A stretch of 64,000 nt of DNA from CAZZCU01 sp964652825 (lineage in GTDB: Bacteria > Bdellovibrionota_B > Oligoflexia > Oligoflexales > CAZZCU01). The notes under the pieces were generated by a model. The model saw only the letters and a list, made by a program, of their open reading frames with translations, searched no databases and had not been told where the DNA came from. How positions within the stretch are numbered: the stretch's first letter is position 1; each line of letters begins with the position of its first letter. The stretch spans positions 39,708-103,707 of the forward strand of contig CAZZCU010000006.1 in the NCBI GenBank assembly GCA_964652825.1, read 5' to 3'. Positions 46,027 through 54,492 of the stretch are shown one piece after another. Made by a program: the position numbers and the translations under genes.

Positions 46027-47771
46027 GATTTGCGCTTAAACAGTGCGAGGAAGATTTGCTTCAGCATTGCAAAAACAGATGTTGGTTGCTTAACCTGGGC
46101 CGGCAAATGACGGCTATGTGCGCTGCGTTGTTGTTGTGAGTGCTGATGCGGTTGAGCATGACGGGGTTGTTTGTTGCGGCCATGCTGCTGGCGATCGCCT
46201 TGGTGAAGCTCGCGGCGCTGGTGCCCACCTTGTTGTTGATTGCGACCACCGCCGCCTCGTTCACCTCCGCGTGGTCCACCCCGGTCGCCACTGCGTGGCC
46301 CGCGATGTTCGCCGCCGCCCGCGTGGCGCGGACCTCTGCTGCGGCTGTCGCCGCCTTGACCACCGTAGGAGCGCGGTTGTTGGCGTTCGCGCAAACGATC
46401 TTCGTAGGGGTTGCTCGCTTTATCTTCGATGGTGGCGTAGGTTTCGTTGAACCATTCCGTTTTCAAAGCATAAGCTTCGCCAAGCATTTCGTTGATTTTG
46501 ACGAGGTTGTCACCATAGTCCTCGCATACCAGCGAGTACGAGCTACCGCGTGCGCCCGCGCGTGCGGTACGTCCGATCCGATGCACATAATTGCTCGGAT
46601 CATCCGGTAGATCGAAGTTATAAACATGTGTCACCCGCGAGATATGCAGGCCGCGGCTGGCGACATCCGTGGCGATGAGCGCGCGGATTTTGCCTTGTTT
46701 GATTTTCTGAATGAGATTGATGCGTTTACGCTGTGGCAGATCGCCAGTAATCAGATCGGCGTCGATACCGTTGCCGGTTAATTTGTGATGCAGCCACTCG
46801 GCTGTGAGCTTCGTGTTCGTAAAAACAATGGCGCATTCAGGATTATGTTCGCGCAACATGCCGAGCATGACCTGCAATTTGCGTGGTGCGTCACAAATGA
46901 CGGCATGCTGATCGATGAGTTCCGGCGTCAAAACCTCGGGGTTGACCGAGATGTATTCCGGCTTGTTCAGATACTCAAATGCCAGCTCTTTAACCTGTTC
47001 GTTCGTGGTAGCTGAGAACAAAAGTTTTTGCGTTTTTTCCGGTAGGCGATCGAGGAAGAATTCAACATCTTCGATAAAACCCATGTCGAACATGCGGTCA
47101 GCTTCATCACAAACAAAAATTTCGCAATGATCGAGCCGGATAATTTTCTTTTGGAAAAAGTCTTTCAATCGTCCTGGTGTCGCGAAAATAACGTCGACAT
47201 CATCGCGAAGTTGGTTGGCTTGCTTATCGTAGTCGATGCCGCCAAACACGGCGATCGATTTGATTCCCAGTTCATTAAAGATCGGTTGCGCGTCGCTTTC
47301 GATCTGCATCGCTAACTCGCGTGTTGGTCCCACGACGACACTGATCGGGTACGCGGCTCTTTTATCTTCGCGTTGCACGCGGTTGGGATCTTGAGCGCGC
47401 TGGAGCCAGCGTTGGGCGACGGTGATTAAAAAGACCCCCGTTTTGCCGGTACCGGTTTGTGCGAAACCCGCAACGTCGCGGCCGAGCAAAGTATAAGGCA
47501 GACACAAGCCTTGCACAGGGGTTGGGTTGAGCCAGTTTTGTTGGCGTATTACTTCGCGAACGCTCGGATGCAAATTGGCATCATCAAAGGACTCGAATTT
47601 ATCGACTACTGGATGTGGTACAGGTGATGGCGCGCTTTCCCGGACGTCATCGCCGTTCGCTTCAGCCGTTTCTACTTCGGCATCAGCATCGCCTGGCACA
47701 CTCTCGTCAGAGGTAACTTTGGGAGAGGTTGTATTAATATCGTCGTCGTTGGCAGTTTTATCTAGCATCAC
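46023..47771 (-). CDS. DEAD-box RNA helicase (RhlB/RhlE-like)
   Basis: 582 residues. After an acidic N-terminus of ~65 residues the helicase core shows the Q motif (NPTPVQGLCLPYTL), motif I AQTGTGKTG, Ia PTRELAMQ, II CDEADRMFD (DEAD), III SATTN, and VI HRIGRTARAG. The C-terminal ~130 residues are Gly/Arg/Gln/His-rich with RGG-like repeats (HRGPRSGDRGGPRGGERGGGG) and end in a hydrophobic-basic helix (FAMLKQIFLALFKRKS), suggesting RNA and membrane or protein contacts. RhlB-type helicases work in ribosome assembly or the degradosome. Ends on the fic remnant. Confidence 0.92.
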   Translation of the reverse strand: MMLDKTANDDDINTTSPKVTSDESVPGDADAEVETAEANGDDVRESAPSPVPHPVVDKFESFDDANLHPSVREVIRQQNWLNPTPVQGLCLPYTLLGRDVAGFAQTGTGKTGVFLITVAQRWLQRAQDPNRVQREDKRAAYPISVVVGPTRELAMQIESDAQPIFNELGIKSIAVFGGIDYDKQANQLRDDVDVIFATPGRLKDFFQKKIIRLDHCEIFVCDEADRMFDMGFIEDVEFFLDRLPEKTQKLLFSATTNEQVKELAFEYLNKPEYISVNPEVLTPELIDQHAVICDAPRKLQVMLGMLREHNPECAIVFTNTKLTAEWLHHKLTGNGIDADLITGDLPQRKRINLIQKIKQGKIRALIATDVASRGLHISRVTHVYNFDLPDDPSNYVHRIGRTARAGARGSSYSLVCEDYGDNLVKINEMLGEAYALKTEWFNETYATIEDKASNPYEDRLRERQQPRSYGGQGGDSRSRGPRHAGGGEHRGPRSGDRGGPRGGERGGGGRNQQQGGHQRRELHQGDRQQHGRNKQPRHAQPHQHSQQQRSAHSRHLPAQVKQPTSVFAMLKQIFLALFKRKS

Positions 47772-47881
47772 AAATTTTCAATTTACTTTAAAATTACAGC
47801 TACTTGTCTCAAGTATAACTGTGCGGGTTCTCAACTTCGGCCGTAGCATTCCGATAACAAGTTACAACAAAGGATCAGCAA

Positions 47882-48283
47882 ATGGCCGAACAAAAGCAGG
47901 ACAATACCCTAGAAAGCGCTTCTGTCCAAGGGATAGAACAGCCGCAGGCTGAAAAAACCCCTGAAGCGGCCGAGGCCGCACCCACCGCGGCGCCTGCGGA
48001 GCCGACGCCGGCATCACCTGCTGCACCCATGTCGCCCCGTGACATCATTATCGCCAATATTGGTGACTATTTCGCATTTGTTAACTGGGCTTTGGGCGAC
48101 AAAGAGCGACTCAAATTCGCGACTATCCATAATCGACGCAATGCCAAGTTCTTTAAGCGTTTCAATGAAGAGGCCAACCGTTATTTCGTTCTGGCCGTGC
48201 GTCTAAAGAACCGCCGGCAGCAATTGAGCAATAAGACTGCCGACAAAACCCCTGCCGCTGACGATACTAAGAGCGCCGCTTAA
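47882..48283 (+). CDS. hypothetical basic protein with acidic Pro/Ala leader
   Basis: 133 residues. AAAGGA before ATG 47882 supports the start. Residues 1-48 are low-complexity Glu/Ala/Pro/Thr; residues 50-110 form a compact, conserved-looking segment (SPRDIIIANIGDYFAFVNWALGDKERLKFATIHNRRNAKFFKRFNEEANRYFVLAVRLKNRRQQ) with many aromatic and basic residues; the tail is Lys/Ala/Asp. No family recognised. Divergent from the helicase with 110 bases between, and upstream of the CpoB-like gene. Confidence 0.6.
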   Translation: MAEQKQDNTLESASVQGIEQPQAEKTPEAAEAAPTAAPAEPTPASPAAPMSPRDIIIANIGDYFAFVNWALGDKERLKFATIHNRRNAKFFKRFNEEANRYFVLAVRLKNRRQQLSNKTADKTPAADDTKSAA

Positions 48284-48375
48284 GGCGTTGATGCATCCCA
48301 TCCAAGATTTACCCGCCTTGCTGCCTATGGTACAACTTTTACTAGTGCATCATTTGTCACAAGGAATCGTCGCTT

Positions 48376-49278
48376 ATGCGTTTAAGTCTTGGAATTATTG
48401 GTGTCTCTGGTTGTTTGATTTTAGTCGGTTGCTACACGCCGCAGAAGGAACGCCAGGTCAAACAAGATATTTTTAATATACAGACGCGTTTGATCGAGGT
48501 TGAGCGCGCCATGGAAGAAAAGGGGCGGGTCAGCGAGGACAGCCTCAGTAAACGGATTGCCGGAACAAATTCGCAACTGGATAGAATCACTGCCGACATG
48601 GCGCGTGTGAAAGGTGACATCGATGCCTTGCGCGTTGGTGTGGCGACGGGACAGATGCCAGGTACGGAAGGTGAGGCCGAAGGTTCGGTGGCGACACAAA
48701 TCCGCAATCTTGTGGAGCGTATTGAGGGCATCGAAGCCGCTCAAGCCGAGCTTGCTGCATCGATCAAGCGCGCTGGTACGGCCGCGCCCAAGACCGAGGC
48801 AAAGCCAGTAGCGGCCCGCGGCACCACTGCTAAGGATATCAAAACAGCGTTTGATAAAGGCCGCTTTAAGTATGTTATCGACGAGGGGCCGGCGGTCATG
48901 AAGACGGCCAAGAAAGGCAAAGACTCCGAAGATCTTATGTACATGTACGCCGAGAGTTTATTTCGCACCAATAAACATCGTGAGGCTGCTCTTAAATTCA
49001 ACGAGTTTATTGAGATGAAGCCCTCGGACGCCAAACGCGTGCCGCATGCCAAAATGCGCATGGGCGATTGTTTTCGTAGTTTGGGCGATGCCGCCACTGC
49101 CAAGCTGTACTATCAGGATGTCGTTGATAAGCACCCGAATTCACCGGAAGCCGGTCGTGCGAAGGAGCGGTTGCAGGCCGCGGTCGGTAAAGGCGCCGGC
49201 TCGGGTCGCTCACACCGAAAATCCGCTGTTGCCACTAAAGCCCAAAGAACTGGCGACAAAGGCAGCATACGTCAGTAA
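48376..49278 (+). CDS. CpoB/YbgF-like coiled-coil TPR lipoprotein
   Basis: 300 residues. Signal ending LILVGC; a coiled coil (KQDIFNIQTRLIEVERAMEEKG...SQLDRITADMARVKGDIDALR, ~30-85 and LVERIEGIEAAQAELAASIKRAG); and C-terminal TPR helices (IKTAFDKGRFKYVIDEGPAVM, LMYMYAESLFRTNKHREAALKFNEFIEMKP, AKMRMGDCFRSLGDAATAKLYYQDVVDKHPNSPEAGRAKERL). This is the trimeric CpoB layout; in other bacteria cpoB follows tol-pal genes, which are not here. The tail is basic, Lys/Arg/Gly/Ser-rich. tsaD follows after 42 bases. Confidence 0.82.
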   Translation: MRLSLGIIGVSGCLILVGCYTPQKERQVKQDIFNIQTRLIEVERAMEEKGRVSEDSLSKRIAGTNSQLDRITADMARVKGDIDALRVGVATGQMPGTEGEAEGSVATQIRNLVERIEGIEAAQAELAASIKRAGTAAPKTEAKPVAARGTTAKDIKTAFDKGRFKYVIDEGPAVMKTAKKGKDSEDLMYMYAESLFRTNKHREAALKFNEFIEMKPSDAKRVPHAKMRMGDCFRSLGDAATAKLYYQDVVDKHPNSPEAGRAKERLQAAVGKGAGSGRSHRKSAVATKAQRTGDKGSIRQ

Positions 49279-49320
49279 GCTGCGTCCGCGCAGGTTTAAG
49301 AGTCTTGATTTTGCGGACGG

Positions 49321-50370
49321 ATGATCACATCACCCATGTTAATTCTTGCTATCGAAACCAGTTGTGATGAAACCGCTGTTGCGATTGTACGCGATGGTCG
49401 TGAGGTGCTCGCGTCGCACGTTGCTTCGCAAATTGCCATGCATCAACAATTTGGGGGCGTTGTCCCGGAGGTCGCCGCGCGCGAACATCTGCGGGTGATC
49501 GATGGTTTATGTGAAATGGCGCTGCAAACAGCGCGGGTGAGCTTGCAGGATATTGATGCATTGGCGGTAACCCGTGGTCCGGGTCTGATCGGCGCGTTAC
49601 TCGTCGGCATTTCCTATGCAAAAGCATTGGCCGTCGCCTTAAACAAACCGCTTGTCCCGGTTGATCATGTGCATGCGCATGTGCATGGTGCCTTGCTTGG
49701 TGTGCGTGACCTGCGCGATGAGCAGATATTTCCCTGTCTGGCGTTAGTCGTCTCGGGTGGTCATACTAATTTATATTTTATGAGCCATCCGACATCGTTC
49801 GAGCTTTTGGGCTACTCCTTGGATGATGCATGCGGCGAATGCTTTGACAAAGTCGCCAAGTTGCTGGGTTTGCCCTATCCGGGTGGACCACGTATCGAAA
49901 GCCTGGCGCGCGACGGCGATGCCAGTGCGTTTGCAATGCCGCGCGTGATCGAACAAAAACAACGCCTGGTTTTTAGTTACTCCGGCTTGAAAACACATAT
50001 GGCGACCACCATCCAAAAAAGTTCGACACCTTGGGAAGGCAAGTACCTGGCTGATCTGTGTGCCTCCTTTCAGGAAGTTGCTTTGAGTCAACTAGTGCGC
50101 AAGCTGCAGGTCGCCGCAGAGCAGCGACCTGATGCCGCCAGCGTGCTGATCGCCGGCGGCGTTGCCGCCAATCAACGTTTCCGTGCCTTGGTCGGCGAGC
50201 GGATCAAGCTACCGGTGATTTTCCCGGCTCAAGACTATTGCTCCGACAACGCCGCGATGATTGCGGCGTTAGGCTATTACCAATATCGCGATGCCGAGCA
50301 AAAGGGTGTCGCTCTTGATCTGTTGGATACGGCATGGGATGCTTACTCACAGTATCAGCAAGAAACATAA
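49321..50370 (+). CDS. tsaD: tRNA N6-adenosine threonylcarbamoyltransferase
   Basis: 349 residues from ATG 49321; ATG 49336 (MLILAIETSCDET) is the more usual family start but lacks a ribosome site. Forms t6A37 on ANN-decoding tRNAs with TsaB/TsaE. ASKHA ATPase fold: AIETSCDETAVAIV, GPGLIGALLVGISYAKALA, metal-binding HVHAHVHG (HxxxH), VVSGGHTNL and LIAGGVAANQRFR. The helper genes are not in the window, though a YciO/Sua5-type gene is at 21912. rsmA follows after 21 bases. Confidence 0.95.
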   Translation: MITSPMLILAIETSCDETAVAIVRDGREVLASHVASQIAMHQQFGGVVPEVAAREHLRVIDGLCEMALQTARVSLQDIDALAVTRGPGLIGALLVGISYAKALAVALNKPLVPVDHVHAHVHGALLGVRDLRDEQIFPCLALVVSGGHTNLYFMSHPTSFELLGYSLDDACGECFDKVAKLLGLPYPGGPRIESLARDGDASAFAMPRVIEQKQRLVFSYSGLKTHMATTIQKSSTPWEGKYLADLCASFQEVALSQLVRKLQVAAEQRPDAASVLIAGGVAANQRFRALVGERIKLPVIFPAQDYCSDNAAMIAALGYYQYRDAEQKGVALDLLDTAWDAYSQYQQET

Positions 50371-50391
50371 GCTTGCGGAATAAAATACGCC

Positions 50392-51213
50392 ATGCGCTCA
50401 CATAATGAACCACGACAATCCAAGAAACTCAGTCAGGTTTTTTTGCGCACCGACTGGCCGGTGCAGCGCGTTGCTACCAAGGTTCATGCCTGGGGTGCTC
50501 GCCGCGTTCTGGAGATTGGTCCGGGCAAAGGCATACTTACCAAAGCTCTAGCGAACGCTGGCCTCAAAGTCACGGCGGTTGAGAAAGACACACGTTTTTT
50601 TGAATATTTGAATGATCAACTCCGCGCCGGTGATCTCGCCGACAGTGAGTCGCTGATTCGCGTGGTGAATGCCGATATTTTGGATTTTGATCTTGGCGCC
50701 TGGTGCGGTGCCACCAAAGAGCCCGCAGCTGTGGTCGGCAACATTCCCTATAATATTTCGTCGCCGATATTATTGTGGGTATTACCGCATCTGTCGCACT
50801 TGAGTGGAGCGATGTTTTTGACGCAACTTGAGTTTGCGCAACGCCTGGCTGCCGAGCCTGGCGGTAAAACCTACGGTAGCCTGAGCGTTTTTTCGCAGTT
50901 GCGTTCGCGTGTTGAATTTGAGTGCAAAGTACCCGCTTCTTGTTTTACGCCGGTGCCGAAAGTCGATAGTGCGCTGGTGGCATTGCGTCCGATTAAGCAA
51001 AATGTTCCCGATGCCTTGCTGCATCGTACCGAAGTCATTACGCGGGCGGCGTTTACGCAACGCCGCAAAAAATTACGTAATGCTGTTCGTGCTTTTACCC
51101 CGGAGGATGCTGTTGCTGATTGTCCGATCGATTTAAACCGCCGGCCCGAAACATTGACGCCACAAGAGTTTGTGGAACTGGCTGCTTATTTGACGGCAAA
51201 AGCCAAAAAATAA
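50392..51213 (+). CDS. rsmA: 16S rRNA (adenine1518/1519-N6)-dimethyltransferase
   Basis: 273 residues. SAM-binding VLEIGPGKGILTKAL and the acidic VEKD loop; the catalytic motif GNIPYNISSPILL (NIPY); and the C-terminal FTPVPKVDSALVALRP, then TRAAFTQRRKKLRNA. It dimethylates two adjacent adenosines in helix 45 of 16S rRNA (KsgA). Full length. Pairs with tsaD on the same strand. Confidence 0.95.
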   Translation: MRSHNEPRQSKKLSQVFLRTDWPVQRVATKVHAWGARRVLEIGPGKGILTKALANAGLKVTAVEKDTRFFEYLNDQLRAGDLADSESLIRVVNADILDFDLGAWCGATKEPAAVVGNIPYNISSPILLWVLPHLSHLSGAMFLTQLEFAQRLAAEPGGKTYGSLSVFSQLRSRVEFECKVPASCFTPVPKVDSALVALRPIKQNVPDALLHRTEVITRAAFTQRRKKLRNAVRAFTPEDAVADCPIDLNRRPETLTPQEFVELAAYLTAKAKK

Positions 51214-51225
51214 ATACGGGGCGAG

Positions 51226-51555
51226 CTACCACTCTTCGCTTAGATTCTCATCCGGTGAATACGTATCCTGAAACGTCAGATCCACATCGCAACTGCCGCT
51301 TTGAATACGCGTGCGGCAGGCAAGACGAACGTCACCATCTGTTGAAAGTCCGATTTTTGTGAGCAGTGCCCGTTCATCGTCTTCCATGGCCGAAAGCACA
51401 CCGTCGGCTTTGACTTTGACACCGCAGGTGCCACAACGACAGGCGCCGCAGCCAAAACGAATATTGACTTTGGCACGGGTGCCCGCCACCAGAAGTTTGG
51501 TGTTAGGATCGACGTCGATACTCGTGCCGTCGGGTAAGAAAATAACTTTGGGCAT
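51226..51555 (-). CDS. [2Fe-2S] plant-type ferredoxin
   Basis: 109 residues. Cluster ligands sit in RFGCGACRCGTCGVKV (C-x4-C-x2-C, with one extra Cys) and the fourth in LACRTRI. The N-terminal VIFLPDGTSIDVDPNTKLL is the usual ferredoxin strand. The extension after the fourth ligand (SGSCDVDLTFQDTYSPDENLSEEW) is acidic. Electron partner unknown. Last gene of the run 56943 to 51226, 14 bases after dapD, so it is probably co-transcribed with lysine and tryptophan-pathway genes. Confidence 0.87.
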   Translation of the reverse strand: MPKVIFLPDGTSIDVDPNTKLLVAGTRAKVNIRFGCGACRCGTCGVKVKADGVLSAMEDDERALLTKIGLSTDGDVRLACRTRIQSGSCDVDLTFQDTYSPDENLSEEW

Positions 51556-51568
51556 TCGTGGTGGTTAC

Positions 51569-52408
51569 CTATACCGATAGTGCAAAGTCACGTAACACCG
51601 CCGTCAACGACACTTTGAGATCCGTTGAGGCTTTGCGCTCGCCAATGATGTAAGCACAAGCTGTATATATCTTACCATCACCGACGCTTTTTTCTTTAGT
51701 TCCAGGTACGACGACGGCCCGCTCGGGGATAAAACCTTTGTGCTCGCGCATAGCACCGCCGCGCGTATCAATAATCGGTGTCGAAGCAGTTAAGGTGACG
51801 TTTGCCGCCAACACGGCCTCGGCACCCACGCGTACGCCCTCGACAATAATGCAGCGCGAGCCGATAAAGGCGCCGTCTTCGATGATCACCGGTGTCGCCG
51901 AGGTTGGCTCCAAAACACCACCCAGTCCGACACCACCCGATAAGTGCACATGTTTGCCGACTTGCGCGCATGAACCGACTGTTGCCCAGGTGTCGACCAT
52001 GCTACCGGCGCCGACATAGGCCCCGATATTTACATAAGAGGGCATCAGCACGACACCAGCTTCCATAAACGAACCAAAACGCGCGGTTGCCGGGGGCACG
52101 ACCCGGACCTTGAGTTCCTTGTAATTGGTTTTTAGGGGGATCTTATCAAAGTAGACGAACGGTCCTACGTGTTGTTCTTGCATATCCATAATTCTGAAAT
52201 ACAAGAGGATCGCCTGCTTGATCCAAGTATGGGTCGTCCAGACGCCATCCGCTTGGCGCTCGGCCACGCGAATGACACCGCGATCAAGCGCGTCGATGGT
52301 TGAGCCGATTGCCGCGCGCGCGTGCTCAAGGACGCTTGTGTCACCGGCTTCGAGTGCGGCCGAGGTTTTTTCGATAGTGCTGCGCAAAAGAGCGATATCC
52401 ATACTCAC
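51569..52408 (-). CDS. dapD: tetrahydrodipicolinate N-succinyltransferase
   Basis: 279 residues. Left-handed beta-helix of hexapeptide repeats (VLMPSYVNIGAYVGAGSMVDTWATVGSCAQVGKHVHLSGGVGLGG) typical of DapD, then PVIIEDGAFIGSRCIIVEGVRVG and the C-terminal RAVVVPGT. It succinylates tetrahydrodipicolinate in the diaminopimelate/lysine route. GTG 52408 overlaps the dapC stop (GTGA); ATG 52402 is two codons downstream. The pair dapC-dapD indicates the succinylase branch. Confidence 0.94.
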   Translation of the reverse strand: MSMDIALLRSTIEKTSAALEAGDTSVLEHARAAIGSTIDALDRGVIRVAERQADGVWTTHTWIKQAILLYFRIMDMQEQHVGPFVYFDKIPLKTNYKELKVRVVPPATARFGSFMEAGVVLMPSYVNIGAYVGAGSMVDTWATVGSCAQVGKHVHLSGGVGLGGVLEPTSATPVIIEDGAFIGSRCIIVEGVRVGAEAVLAANVTLTASTPIIDTRGGAMREHKGFIPERAVVVPGTKEKSVGDGKIYTACAYIIGERKASTDLKVSLTAVLRDFALSV

Positions 52409-53616
52409 GCTTGGGAACCTCTCTCAACTAAGAATGTATCCAGTATCTTTAATGCCCGTAGCATATCCTGATTCTCAGGTACGAGTGCGAAGCGCACATA
52501 ACCCTCGATACCTTCGCTGAGCCAGCTCGATGGACTGGCGATGATGCCGGTCTCCGCTAGTTGTCGGCAGAAGGTGATATCATCCAATCCCACGGCGTCA
52601 GGAATTTTTGTCCATAGATAAAAGGTCGATTGCGGAGCCGCGGCTAGCATTTTGTGTTTCATAAAAGTCGGTGTTGCTTTGTTCAAACGATCCTGGAAAA
52701 TCTTACGGCGCTCAACCACGTGCGCATCGTCGTTCCAAGCCACGGTCGCCGCCGCCTGCGTGAAGTTGGGCATGCCGACGCCAAAGTTGGCGCGGGCTTT
52801 AAGGTGCGGCTTGAGAATGCGGGCATCGCCAGCCATGAAGCCGCAACGATAACCGGTCATGCCGGAGCGCTTTGATAAGCTCATGAAACTCACTACCCGA
52901 TCCTGCGAGATAGCCACTGGTGTGATCGGTTTTTCACTGCCGAGTTTATGGCCAGCTTTATCAAGCTCCGGATTATAAATATCGACGTAACAATCATCCG
53001 CAAGGATGATGACATCTTCCTTGTGTGCCCAATCGATTAATTTCTCCCAGTACGCACGCGTTGCCATCGCGCCAGTGGGATTGTGCGGGTAATTAACCCA
53101 GATGGCCGCGGCGCGCTGTTGGACTTCGCGCGGCAATGTCCATGGCTCCAGCAGGTAACCATTCTTTTCGGTCAGGCGCACGGCAAATGGCGTACCTTGC
53201 GCAAAGCGTGTCGCGGTGAGGTACACCGGATAGCCGGGATCGGGATAAATGATAATGCGTTTGCCGCCTGCACGTCCGACCAGCGAGAGCGTGATATGGA
53301 AGATGGCTTCCTTGCTGCCTTGTGTGGGGCATACTTCCCAGTTGGCGTTTTTTTGGAGGCCGCAGCGGCGCTCCAGATAACCTATTTGCGCTTGCAGTAA
53401 TGCGTCGCTGCCGCGCACGGATGGGTATTGACTGATTTTGGGGAAAGCGTTTTTGATCGCTTCGACAATCGGTGGCCAGGTGGGAATTCGTGGATCACCG
53501 GTACCAAAGTCATAGACGGTTTTCTTGGCGTCTTCCAGGCGTCGGCGGATTAGCGTTAGCTCTTCCATGGGATAAGCTGGTAATTGCGCGGTCACTAAAT
53601 TAACAATGTCATCCAT
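52405..53616 (-). CDS. dapC: N-succinyldiaminopimelate aminotransferase, DapC-type
   Basis: 403 residues, class I/II aminotransferase. Motifs: FGTGDPRIPTWPPIVEAIKNAFP, NYPHNPTGAMATR, ILADDCYVDIYNPE and the PLP lysine in MSLSKRSGMTGYRCG. Coupling with dapD makes the succinyl-DAP reaction likely. An alternative role on kynurenine should be kept in mind because kynA lies 11 bases upstream; I infer DapC. GAGG five bases before the ATG. Confidence 0.88.
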   Translation of the reverse strand: MDDIVNLVTAQLPAYPMEELTLIRRRLEDAKKTVYDFGTGDPRIPTWPPIVEAIKNAFPKISQYPSVRGSDALLQAQIGYLERRCGLQKNANWEVCPTQGSKEAIFHITLSLVGRAGGKRIIIYPDPGYPVYLTATRFAQGTPFAVRLTEKNGYLLEPWTLPREVQQRAAAIWVNYPHNPTGAMATRAYWEKLIDWAHKEDVIILADDCYVDIYNPELDKAGHKLGSEKPITPVAISQDRVVSFMSLSKRSGMTGYRCGFMAGDARILKPHLKARANFGVGMPNFTQAAATVAWNDDAHVVERRKIFQDRLNKATPTFMKHKMLAAAPQSTFYLWTKIPDAVGLDDITFCRQLAETGIIASPSSWLSEGIEGYVRFALVPENQDMLRALKILDTFLVERGSQA

Positions 53617-53627
53617 AACAACCTCAG

Positions 53628-54479
53628 TTACTTGCCGTAGTCACCGCCGAGCCGATTGCGTACCTCCCAAATTTCCGGGAAGAATCTTTTGCTCAGCGTG
53701 GTGGCCAGATAAGTCGCTCCGCTGGAACCGCCGGTGCCGCGACGACTGCCAATCATTCGTTCCACCATGGCAACATGCCGGTAGCGCCAAAGCAAGAAGT
53801 TTTCGTCAATATCCATCATTGCCTCGGCGCAAAGATAGAGATCGTAGTGCTGCTGGGGACTCTGGTAAATCTTGGTGAACACCTCAACGACGGCATCGTC
53901 GCCCGTATAAAGCTTGCTGGTGTCGCGTTCCAGGACGGCTTTGGGAATCGCAAATCCCGACCGTGCCAGTGAGTGCAAGAACTCATCGTATAAAGTTGGT
54001 TCGTTCATTACCTGTTCGAGTTGTGCTGAAGCCGCGGGGTCGGCTTTGAAGAAATTCAGATAAGCGGCATTCTTGGCGCCGAGGCGAAATTCCAAAATCC
54101 GAAACTGCAGTGATTGAAAACCACTCGCGGGATTCAGGCGTTCGCGAAACAAATTAAAATCATTCGGCGTCATGGTCTCAAGAATACCGACTTGATGCGT
54201 CAATACCTCTTGAATGCGGCAGATGCGTTTGGTCGCGCGTAGCATGCGCATGATTTCATCATTTTTTACGGCCTGGAGACATTCCTCGACTTCGTGCAGG
54301 ATTTGTTTGAACCACAGCTCATAGACCTGGTGAATAACGATAAACAGCATCTCGTCATGAGCCGTTGGTTCCGATAAAGGCTTTTGTAGTCCCAAAAGCT
54401 CGGCGACTTTCAGATATTTTTCGTAGGTAAGAGTCGTCGATTTTGGGCGAATTAACTTGGGATCAAGTTCTTGTGTCAT
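53628..54479 (-). CDS. kynA: tryptophan 2,3-dioxygenase
   Basis: 283 residues from ATG 54479, which follows GGGGAGC; the frame is open to 54548 but that part overlaps the methyltransferase gene. Haem enzyme opening the indole ring to N-formylkynurenine. Family motifs: EPTAHDEMLFIVIHQVYELWFKQILHE, LNPASGFQSLQFRILEFRLG, the haem-ligand and substrate region WRYRHVAMVERMIGSRRGTGGSSGATYL. No kynB or kynU nearby. Sits 11 bases before dapC, an unusual mix of catabolic and lysine-biosynthetic genes. Confidence 0.94.
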   Translation of the reverse strand: MTQELDPKLIRPKSTTLTYEKYLKVAELLGLQKPLSEPTAHDEMLFIVIHQVYELWFKQILHEVEECLQAVKNDEIMRMLRATKRICRIQEVLTHQVGILETMTPNDFNLFRERLNPASGFQSLQFRILEFRLGAKNAAYLNFFKADPAASAQLEQVMNEPTLYDEFLHSLARSGFAIPKAVLERDTSKLYTGDDAVVEVFTKIYQSPQQHYDLYLCAEAMMDIDENFLLWRYRHVAMVERMIGSRRGTGGSSGATYLATTLSKRFFPEIWEVRNRLGGDYGK

Positions 54480-54492
54480 CGCAGCTCCCCAA